Source of the DNA: Clostridiales bacterium
Lineage (GTDB): Bacteria > Bacillota > Clostridia > Caldicoprobacterales > DTU083
Assembly (NCBI GenBank): GCA_012512335.1
Contig: JAAZEK010000190.1
Span: 1-5,067, forward strand
Direction: 5' to 3'
Length of the DNA: 5,067 bases
The first letter of the stretch is position 1, and each line of letters starts with the position of its first letter. Position numbers and translations under genes: made by a program. The notes under the pieces were generated by a model. It saw only the letters and a program-made list of their open reading frames with translations. It was not told the origin of the DNA and did no database searches. Of this stretch, positions 1 through 4,944 are shown piece after piece.

Positions 1-1035
1 GCAACGATCTAGGTTGTGGTCTTCTCGATGAATTCTAAAATAGCTGTCACCAGAGAGATAATCTGTCAGGAAACGGATTCCACATTCTAATGTCATCATT
101 TTCGCTCCCATGGGCAAGTTTTCAATTTCACATGGAGTCAACACTTCCCCTGCTACCTCAAGATAGCCTTTAGTGTATATCTCAAACAACTCTAAGTCAA
201 AATTCACCTTGGAAAGATCCTGTTCATCTTCAGCTGCATAGGTAGCACCAAAGCGAATGGAGTCGCCATAGTCATATAAGGATAGACCAGGCATAACAGT
301 ATCTAGGTCAATTACACAGATCCCCTTACCTGTGGCCCTGTCAATTAATACATTGTTTAACTTAGTATCATTGTGGGTTACCCTAAGCGGTAGCTTGCCT
401 TCATTTAATAAGTCAACCAGTATATGAGTATCCTCTTCACGATTTAAAACAAATTCTATTTCTCGAGAAACATTTTTAGCTCGTCCACAAATATCTTTAT
501 CTAGTGCTTCTTTGAATTTTGCAAACCTGTCTACTGTATCATGAAATTTAATTATAGTTTCATGCAAAGTTTCTGCTGGATAGTCGGCCAGTAACATCTG
601 AAACTTCCCAAATGCTCGAGCAGAATTATAAAAATCTTCTTTGTTCTCCACTTGGTTATAGGTAATAGTATCTTCAATGAAGTGATAGGTTCTCCAAAAC
701 CCACCTTCCGAATCCTCATACCAGTTGTTCCCATCTATAGTAGGAATCACAGTTAAGGTTTCACGTAAAGGATCTCCACCATTTTCCTTTATTACATTAC
801 CAAGAAAGCTGGTAACACCTACGATGTTTTCCATCAATTGAACAGGATTCTGAAACACCTTGGTATTGACCCTTTGTAGAATATATCGCTTTATACTGCT
901 ATCTTCTCTCTTGCATGCTACCGCATAGGTATCATTAATATGGCCACCTCCATAGGGTTGTGCTCCTAGAAATTTGCCTTCCAATTCAAAAGCATTTGCA
1001 GCCTCTGTAATAATGTCTCGATGTAATTCTTGCAT
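1..1035 (-). CDS. nahK: N-acetylhexosamine 1-kinase (NahK-like), 3' end cut by window edge
   Basis: The gene probably phosphorylates GlcNAc/GalNAc at C1 with ATP in the cytoplasm. The reading frame is open for 345 codons from ATG at 1035 to the window edge, so only the C-terminus (about 20 residues by comparison with the ~359-residue Bifidobacterium longum NahK) is missing. Visible motifs of the aminoglycoside/choline kinase-like fold are: a nucleotide-loop segment PYGGGHINDTY (residues 27-37), RYILQRVN shortly after it, the catalytic loop THNDTKLNN (220-228, with Asp223 as catalytic base, equivalent to NahK Asp208), and the metal-binding VIDLDTVMPG (241-250, Asp243/Asp245). A C-terminal TLECGIRFLTDYL segment also matches NahK as I remember it. 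The start lies 3 bases after the stop of the upstream nucleotidyltransferase gene, with a GGGAGGA ribosome site inside that gene, so the two are probably co-translated. Such proteins are often mislabelled aminoglycoside phosphotransferase or mucin desulfatase. Family assignment is firm; exact sugar preference is inferred. Confidence 0.88.
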   Translation of the reverse strand, partial: MQELHRDIITEAANAFELEGKFLGAQPYGGGHINDTYAVACKREDSSIKRYILQRVNTKVFQNPVQLMENIVGVTSFLGNVIKENGGDPLRETLTVIPTIDGNNWYEDSEGGFWRTYHFIEDTITYNQVENKEDFYNSARAFGKFQMLLADYPAETLHETIIKFHDTVDRFAKFKEALDKDICGRAKNVSREIEFVLNREEDTHILVDLLNEGKLPLRVTHNDTKLNNVLIDRATGKGICVIDLDTVMPGLSLYDYGDSIRFGATYAAEDEQDLSKVNFDLELFEIYTKGYLEVAGEVLTPCEIENLPMGAKMMTLECGIRFLTDYLSGDSYFRIHREDHNLDRC

Positions 1036-1038
1036 AAG

Positions 1039-1959
1039 TCAATCCTCCCAAAGTTTATGTGGGTAAACACCCGAATCTTGCATTTTTTGTAAAGCAGCAG
1101 CTACCAAAGGTTTATCCTCACGATAAGTGACACCAAACCATTTATCAGGCGTATGTAAAACCCTGGCTGTTGCTTTGTCTTCTTTTAACAGGGAATCTAC
1201 CACACTAGGAAGGAAAAACTCCCCTTTTAATGGATCTTCTTCTATGCTACGATTCAGAAAAATCGGAAATTTCTCTTCCAGCTCCTTCAAGAAACTATAG
1301 GTAAAACCCCAAAGGTTCATGGAAACAATGCTTCCCTTAGGAATTGTCACCCAATTTTCTCCATCTTCTGTATATTGAGATTTTCCTTCTCGCTTTTCGA
1401 TGCGGGTGCGTTCATTGATGTCTTCTAGATAGCCGTTTTCACTTACCTCACAAACACCTCGTGCAACATGGCCGTGGTCTGTCATGGTGTTTTCCAAGGT
1501 ATACCCGACCATAGCATAACTATATTTTTCATCATCTTGATTATTTACCAAATAGTCATATATCAATTGATAGGCTTCTCTTCCATAATAGTCGTCAGCA
1601 TTTATTACTGCAAAAGGGCCATCTATAAGATTTCTGCAGGATAAAATTGCATGTCCTGTTCCCCAAGGTTTTACTCGACCTTCGGGGACAGAAAAACCTT
1701 CTGGTAGATCGTCCAGCCTTTGAAAGGCATACTCAACCTCCATAAATTTGGCAACCTTATTGCCTATTGCTTGACGAAAACTATCTTCCAAGTCTTCCTT
1801 TATAATAAATACAACCTTTCGAAACCCAGCTTTCCAGGCATCGTACAGTGAAAAATCAATAATAATCTCTCCGTTTTTCCCTACAGGATCAATTTGCTTT
1901 AATCCTTTATAACGGCTTCCCATTCCAGCAGCCATAACTGCCAGCACTGGTCTTTTCAT
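1039..1959 (-). CDS. Sugar-phosphate nucleotidyltransferase (NTP-transferase fold), probable UDP-HexNAc pyrophosphorylase
   Basis: A complete 306-residue cytoplasmic protein. It starts with the NTP-binding signature VMAAGMGSRYKGLKQ (residues 8-22), a short form of the GxGxR...K loop of nucleotidyltransferases; Lys21 sits where the signature lysine is expected. KPWGTGHA (97-104) resembles the sugar/nucleotide-binding stretch of RmlA/GalU-like enzymes. INADDYYG (119-126) supplies the metal-binding Asp pair (Asp122/Asp123). No left-handed beta-helix acyltransferase domain of the GlmU type is present; the protein is too short for it. The ATG at 1959 has an AAGGAGG site 9 bases upstream. It lies 71 bases after galE with no terminator between, and 3 bases before the nahK-like gene. 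From this context I infer that it transfers UMP to HexNAc-1-phosphate. The family as I know it is widespread but poorly characterised, so nucleotide and sugar specificity are open: a hexose-1-phosphate or another NTP is possible. Confidence 0.85.
   Translation of the reverse strand: MKRPVLAVMAAGMGSRYKGLKQIDPVGKNGEIIIDFSLYDAWKAGFRKVVFIIKEDLEDSFRQAIGNKVAKFMEVEYAFQRLDDLPEGFSVPEGRVKPWGTGHAILSCRNLIDGPFAVINADDYYGREAYQLIYDYLVNNQDDEKYSYAMVGYTLENTMTDHGHVARGVCEVSENGYLEDINERTRIEKREGKSQYTEDGENWVTIPKGSIVSMNLWGFTYSFLKELEEKFPIFLNRSIEEDPLKGEFFLPSVVDSLLKEDKATARVLHTPDKWFGVTYREDKPLVAAALQKMQDSGVYPHKLWED
1043..1049 (-). promoter_or_regulatory. Ribosome binding site of the nahK-like gene
   Basis: GGGAGGA on the minus strand, 7 bases before the ATG at 1035. 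It lies inside the last codons of the upstream nucleotidyltransferase gene, whose TGA is followed by CTT and then the ATG. It fixes the kinase start and supports translational coupling. Confidence 0.8.
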
Positions 1960-1968
1960 AATAAAAAA

Positions 1969-1975
1969 CCTCCTT
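1969..1975 (-). promoter_or_regulatory. Ribosome binding site of the nucleotidyltransferase gene
   Basis: AAGGAGG on the minus strand, 9 bases before the ATG at 1959. It is a full match to the anti-Shine-Dalgarno sequence and fixes the start. It lies in the 71-base spacer after galE, in which I see no convincing promoter or terminator, so galE and this gene are probably one transcript. Confidence 0.85.
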
Positions 1976-2030
1976 AATCTTTCGTTTTACATGTCTACAA
2001 CAAGATCATTAGCAAGGGCTCCAGATGACA

Positions 2031-3041
2031 TTAAACATAACCGTTGGGATTGTTTTTCTGCCAATTCCAGCTATCCCGACACATTTCCTCTAAGGAATAT
2101 TTAGCTTCCCAGCCTAACTCTAATCGGGCTTTTGAGGGATCTGCATAGCATGTAGCAATGTCACCTGCTCTAGGCTCCACCACAACATATGGAATCTCTT
2201 TGTCTGATGTTTTTTCGAATGCATGAACCATGTCCAATACGGAATAGCCTGTTCCTGTTCCTAAATTATAAACCACCAGTCCACAATTTTCCTGCAATTT
2301 CTTTAATGCTGCAAGGTGACCATTTGCCAAATCTACAACATGAATATAATCCCTTACTCCAGTGCCATCTATAGTATCATAATTGTCACCAAACACCTGT
2401 AACTTCTCAAGCTTACCTATAGCTACCTGTGTGATATAAGGTACTAAGTTATTAGGAATATCACTGGGATCTTCTCCGATCAATCCGCTTCCATGAGCAC
2501 CAATGGGATTAAAATAGCGCAATACTGCGATATTGAAATCAGGATGAGCAACATGTAAATCGTTTAAAATATACTCTATCATTAATTTAGTTTGACCATA
2601 TGGATTGGTTGCAGAGGTAGGGAAATCTTCTCTGATTGGAACACTTGCTGGATCACCATATACAGTGGCAGATGAACTGAACACAAAATTCTTAACCTGA
2701 AATTCCTTCATGGTTTCCAGCAGAACAATGGTAGACATAAGGTTGTTATGATAATATTCAAGGGGCAAACGAACAGATTCCCCTACTGCCTTATAGGCTG
2801 CAAAGTGAATAACAGCTTCTATACTTTCTTTTTGAAACACTTCCCTCAGTGCTTTTGGATCACAAACATCCATTTCATAAAAGGTCAATTTCTTACCAGT
2901 TATCTTCTCTACTCTTCGAATGGCTTCTAATTTGCTATTGTAGAAATTATCAACCACTACTACTTCATATCCTGATTCTAACAGCTGTACACAAGTATGG
3001 CTACCAATATAGCCTGCACCGCCTGTAACTAGTATAGCCAC
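2031..3041 (-). CDS. galE: UDP-glucose/UDP-N-acetylglucosamine 4-epimerase
   Basis: A complete 336-residue short-chain dehydrogenase/reductase that interconverts UDP-glucose and UDP-galactose, and probably UDP-GlcNAc and UDP-GalNAc, using tightly bound NAD. The Rossmann motif TGGAGYIGSH is at residues 6-15. HFAAYKAVGES (79-89) is typical of GalE. The catalytic triad is Ser124 (in FSSSATVYG), Tyr148 and Lys152 (PYGQTK). RYFNPIGAHGSG (175-186) and GTGVRDYIHVVDLA (226-239) are further GalE signatures. Length matches the family (about 330-340). Cys298 (in ATCYADPSKA) occupies the gatekeeper position of E. coli Tyr299 and human Cys307; a small residue there allows the N-acetyl group. The start is GTG: no in-frame ATG lies between it and the ribosome site, and MAILVTGG is the normal N-terminus. 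It is the first gene of the minus-strand group and is divergent from citrate synthase. No galK or galT is nearby, which argues against a plain Leloir operon. Confidence 0.95.
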   Translation of the reverse strand: MAILVTGGAGYIGSHTCVQLLESGYEVVVVDNFYNSKLEAIRRVEKITGKKLTFYEMDVCDPKALREVFQKESIEAVIHFAAYKAVGESVRLPLEYYHNNLMSTIVLLETMKEFQVKNFVFSSSATVYGDPASVPIREDFPTSATNPYGQTKLMIEYILNDLHVAHPDFNIAVLRYFNPIGAHGSGLIGEDPSDIPNNLVPYITQVAIGKLEKLQVFGDNYDTIDGTGVRDYIHVVDLANGHLAALKKLQENCGLVVYNLGTGTGYSVLDMVHAFEKTSDKEIPYVVVEPRAGDIATCYADPSKARLELGWEAKYSLEEMCRDSWNWQKNNPNGYV

Positions 3042-3052
3042 AATTTCACATT

Positions 3053-3058
3053 CCCTTC
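3053..3058 (-). promoter_or_regulatory. Ribosome binding site of galE (GTG start)
   Basis: GAAGGG on the minus strand, about 11 bases before the GTG at 3041. It is weaker and farther from the start than the sites of the two downstream genes. With the GTG codon this suggests more modest initiation on galE than on its neighbours. Confidence 0.6.
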
Positions 3059-3118
3059 TTTATTAAAATGCTTAATTATCCATCCTATATCTTATAATGT
3101 TACCTTACAGATTACAAG

Positions 3119-3147
3119 CTTATATTTTTAAAGTTAAAAAATAACAA
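3119..3147 (-). promoter_or_regulatory. Predicted sigma-A promoter for the galE operon
   Basis: On the minus strand, -35 TTGTTA (3147-3142) and -10 TATAAG (3124-3119) are separated by 17 bases. This predicts a start near 3112 and a leader of about 70 bases. The boxes match consensus 4/6 and 5/6, and the surroundings are very AT-rich, so chance matches are possible. It is the best candidate between galE and the divergent gene. Its -35 box lies 9 bases from the -35 box of the citrate synthase promoter. Confidence 0.45.
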
Positions 3148-3156
3148 AAACATACT

Positions 3157-3186
3157 TTGACATGGTACTGCATTAAATAGTATAAT
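3157..3186 (+). promoter_or_regulatory. Consensus sigma-A promoter for citrate synthase
   Basis: A perfect -35 TTGACA (3157-3162) and a perfect -10 TATAAT (3181-3186) with an 18-base spacer. An A-rich stretch just upstream (about 3134-3150) could act as an UP element. The start is predicted near 3193, about 174 bases before the citrate synthase ATG. Such a near-ideal promoter usually needs a repressor or downstream control to be adjustable; one copy of the GTACTGCAT repeat lies in its spacer. Confidence 0.82.
3165..3173 (+). repeat. GTACTGCAT direct repeat, copy 1 (in promoter spacer)
   Basis: A nine-base sequence GTACTGCAT between the -35 and -10 boxes of the citrate synthase promoter, repeated exactly at 3319-3327. 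A protein bound here would block RNA polymerase. An operator role is inference from position only. Confidence 0.4.
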
Positions 3187-3205
3187 TAACAATATATATT
3201 TTATT

Positions 3206-3220
3206 GGCTAATTTTTAGCC
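3206..3220 (+). repeat. Perfect inverted repeat GGCTAA-TTT-TTAGCC in the leader
   Basis: Six-base perfect arms with a three-base centre, starting about 13 bases after the predicted transcription start. It could be an RNA hairpin at the 5' end of the message, which often stabilises mRNA, or a DNA operator just downstream of the promoter. No T tract follows, so it is not a terminator. Confidence 0.5.
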
Positions 3221-3318
3221 GTTCAAGATGATTTCTTACGGTAGCAGTCTCATCAACTAGCTCTGATGAATAGATACCCTTTCTAGTACCTCGCTGATTA
3301 GAATAAAACTTAATATTA

Positions 3319-3327
3319 GTACTGCAT
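3319..3327 (+). repeat. GTACTGCAT direct repeat, copy 2 (in leader)
   Basis: An exact second copy of the nine-base sequence at 3165-3173, 154 bases downstream and 26 bases before the citrate synthase ribosome site. A further GTAC-centred hexamer, AGTACC, lies at 3285-3290 and is the reverse complement of GGTACT at copy 1. Confidence 0.4.
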
Positions 3328-3352
3328 CCGCCAAATAATTTAAGTAAAAGAA

Positions 3353-3358
3353 AAGGAG
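3353..3358 (+). promoter_or_regulatory. Ribosome binding site of citrate synthase
   Basis: AAGGAG, 8 bases before the ATG at 3367. It is a strong, well-spaced site that fixes the start and includes the N-terminal extension in the protein. Confidence 0.85.
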
Positions 3359-3366
3359 AGTGTTAT

Positions 3367-4734
3367 ATGTCTGAAGCACGTTATTCTGATATTACACCAG
3401 AAATTATGAACTTAGCAGAAATATGCATAAAAAACGGCCCAGTTGATCCTGAATTATATGTAAAATATGATGTTAAGCGAGGACTGCGAGATTTAAATGG
3501 ACAAGGAGTTTTAACAGGTCTTACAGAAATAAGTGAAATTGTATCGTCAAAATTAAATGAAAAAGGTGAAAGTGTTCCTTGTCAAGGGAAACTGTATTAT
3601 CGTGGATATGATATTGAGAGGATTGTTGATGGTTCCATCCAAAAGGGATATTCATGCTATGAGGAAGTTGTATATTTGTTACTTTTTGGCCAACTGCCAG
3701 ATGAAAAACAATTAAAATCCCTAAAAGATATGTTGGCTCATTACCGTACACTACCAACCAATTTTGTTAGAGATATCATCATGAAAGCACCTAGTCGTGA
3801 CATGATGAACACCCTAGCTCGTAGTGTTTTGACCTTATACTCTTATGATGACATGGGAGATGACATTTCCATCCCTAATGTTTTGCGTCAATCCTTACAA
3901 CTAATAGCACTATTCCCAATGCTGTCAGTGTATGCATATCAGGCTTTCAGTCACTATCATGATGGAAAGAGTCTGGTCATCCATACTCCTCGGGCTGATT
4001 TATCAACTGCTGAAAACATTCTGCATCTTCTACGTGCTGATAGTAAGTATACTGAACTAGAAGCAAGAATATTAGATGTTGCTCTGTTGCTTCATGCAGA
4101 GCATGGAGGCGGAAACAACTCCACCTTTACTACCCACGTGGTAACATCCTCTGCTACCGATACCTATTCTTCTACAGCAGCATCCCTAGCCTCTTTGAAA
4201 GGCCCCCGTCATGGTGGTGCCAATATCAAGGTTGTACAAATGTTTGAGGACATGAAAAAAAATGTAGCTGACTTGTCCAATGAGAATCAAGTAGCAGATT
4301 ATTTAAACGCCATACTAGATAAGCAAGCATTTGATGGTTCTGGTCTGATTTATGGTATGGGACATGCTGTTTATTCTCTTTCCGACCCAAGGGCTGATAT
4401 TCTTAAGGTCTTCCTCGAAGACTTGAGTGAAGAAAAAGGTCTAACTGATGAATTCAAATTATATAACACCGTAGAAAGGCTAGCAGCGGAGCTTATCGGT
4501 AAGAAGAGAAGGATTTATAAAGGTGTTAGTGCCAATATCGACTTTTACAGTGGTTTGGTGTATAGCATGTTAAACCTTCCTCTAGAACTATACACCCCTA
4601 TTTTTGCTATATCCCGTATTTCTGGATGGAGCGCACATCGTCTGGAGGAGCTTCTTAATAATGGTAAAATAATTCGGCCAGCGTATAAGAGTGTTCTTCC
4701 TAGACGAGATTATACCTCGATTGGAGAACGCTAA
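3367..4734 (+). CDS. gltA: Citrate (si)-synthase / 2-methylcitrate synthase family protein
   Basis: A complete 455-residue cytoplasmic enzyme that condenses oxaloacetate with acetyl-CoA to citrate; 2-methylcitrate synthase activity with propionyl-CoA cannot be excluded. The fold signature GKLYYRGYD is at residues 74-82, after an N-terminal extension that makes the protein longer than the ~370-residue short Gram-positive forms. LHAEHGGGNNSTF (242-254) matches the LHADH...NxST region. Catalytic residues are His282 (GPRHGGAN), His333 (GMGHAVYSLSDPRA) and Asp392 (NIDFYSG), equivalent to E. coli His264, His305 and Asp362. Substrate-binding arginines are present as Arg342, Arg417 (FAISR) and Arg437, equivalent to E. 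coli Arg314, Arg387 and Arg407. Ala334 replaces the Arg that follows the second catalytic His in E. coli. The protein is unrelated to the Re-citrate synthase of some clostridia, which is isopropylmalate-synthase-like. It is transcribed alone from its own promoter and followed by a terminator; no aconitase or isocitrate dehydrogenase gene is in the window. Confidence 0.93.
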   Translation: MSEARYSDITPEIMNLAEICIKNGPVDPELYVKYDVKRGLRDLNGQGVLTGLTEISEIVSSKLNEKGESVPCQGKLYYRGYDIERIVDGSIQKGYSCYEEVVYLLLFGQLPDEKQLKSLKDMLAHYRTLPTNFVRDIIMKAPSRDMMNTLARSVLTLYSYDDMGDDISIPNVLRQSLQLIALFPMLSVYAYQAFSHYHDGKSLVIHTPRADLSTAENILHLLRADSKYTELEARILDVALLLHAEHGGGNNSTFTTHVVTSSATDTYSSTAASLASLKGPRHGGANIKVVQMFEDMKKNVADLSNENQVADYLNAILDKQAFDGSGLIYGMGHAVYSLSDPRADILKVFLEDLSEEKGLTDEFKLYNTVERLAAELIGKKRRIYKGVSANIDFYSGLVYSMLNLPLELYTPIFAISRISGWSAHRLEELLNNGKIIRPAYKSVLPRRDYTSIGER

Positions 4735-4793
4735 ATCTAATAGCTAGACAAAACAAGATAATTAGCGAGAAATTAAATTAAAAATGAAAAAAC

Positions 4794-4836
4794 AAAAAGA
4801 AGAGCTTTTTATAGTTATTAGAGGCTCTTCTTTTTT
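4794..4836. terminator. Bidirectional intrinsic terminator between citrate synthase and metQ
   Basis: A 12-base perfect stem: AAAAAGAAGAGC (4794-4805) pairs with GCTCTTCTTTTT (4824-4835), with an 18-base loop, followed by a T run to 4836. Read on the minus strand the same stem ends in TTTTTGTTTTTT, so it can also stop transcripts arriving from the convergent metQ gene. It lies about 60 bases after the citrate synthase stop. Confidence 0.85.
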
Positions 4837-4912
4837 ATATATTTTATATCTTATTTCACTCACTGCTTATTACAATAATTTACTTATTTATCTATATGAT
4901 TTCAAAACATCT

Positions 4913-4924
4913 CTATAGCTATAG
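4913..4924. repeat. 12-base perfect palindrome CTATAGCTATAG
   Basis: A self-complementary sequence without a spacer, in the AT-rich tail after metQ, about 20 bases beyond its stop. Next to it AGTTC (4928-4932) and GAACT (4941-4945) form a five-base inverted repeat that touches the metQ stop codon. Neither is followed by a T tract in the metQ direction. No function is evident; chance is a fair explanation in AT-rich DNA. Confidence 0.25.
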
Positions 4925-4944
4925 CTGAGTTCAATACATGGAAC

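Larger units (their letters stand above)
3193..3366 (+). other. Predicted structured 5' leader of citrate synthase mRNA
   Basis: About 174 bases lie between the predicted transcription start and the citrate synthase ATG, with no supported gene. Possible RNA pairings by eye are: GGCTAA/TTAGCC (3206-3220); CCGT and AAG pairing with CTT and ACGG (3219-3241, two-base bulge); TCATCA/TGATGA (3250-3269, eight-base loop) inside an outer GGTA/TACC (3240-3243 with 3275-3278); and AGTAC/GTACT (3285-3289 with 3319-3323). The first two share bases 3219-3220, so they cannot both form fully. No hairpin is followed by a U tract, so this is not an evident attenuator. I recognise no known riboswitch class. Confidence 0.4.

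Noticed and set aside
552..734. 60-codon minus-strand reading frame
   Set aside because: It lies inside the nahK-like gene in another frame. The real frame shows family motifs through this stretch, while this one shows none.
1..1035. Aminoglycoside resistance phosphotransferase
   Set aside because: The fold is shared, but the HINDTY, HNDTKLNN, VIDLDTVMPG and TLECGIRFLTDYL segments match NahK. The operon with galE and a sugar nucleotidyltransferase fits sugar metabolism, not resistance.
1960..2030. Internal promoter or terminator between galE and the nucleotidyltransferase gene
   Set aside because: The spacer has only weak -35/-10-like words and a five-base ATGTC/GACAT inverted repeat without a T tract, so read-through from galE is the simpler view.
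2189..2374. 61-codon plus-strand reading frame
   Set aside because: It is antisense to galE, has no ribosome site and no recognisable motif. It is a shadow of a strongly supported gene.
2748..2930. 60-codon plus-strand reading frame
   Set aside because: It is antisense to galE and low in complexity, with no initiation signal. It is a shadow.
3219..3278. Resemblance of the leader to the glutamine (glnA) riboswitch
   Set aside because: CGTTCA followed by a short hairpin and ACGGTAGCAG recalls the glnA core (CGUU... CGGAAGUAG). The conserved GGAAGUA bases are altered, however, and no closing AACG strand follows, so the three-stem junction cannot form as described.
3228..3286. Leader peptides (10 codons from ATG at 3228; 6 codons from ATG at 3266)
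   Set aside because: Neither has a ribosome site, and neither is enriched in a single amino acid as expected of an attenuation peptide. No terminator hairpin follows.
3042..3366. CcpC (ATAA-N7-TTAT) or CcpA cre operator upstream of citrate synthase
   Set aside because: Regulators of Bacillus citrate synthase were considered, but I found no site with correct half-sites and spacing. ATAA and TTAT words occur only at spacings expected by chance in AT-rich DNA.
3521..3757. 78-codon minus-strand reading frame
   Set aside because: It is antisense to citrate synthase, and its His/Leu-rich composition comes from the reverse of an AT-rich coding strand. No ribosome site.
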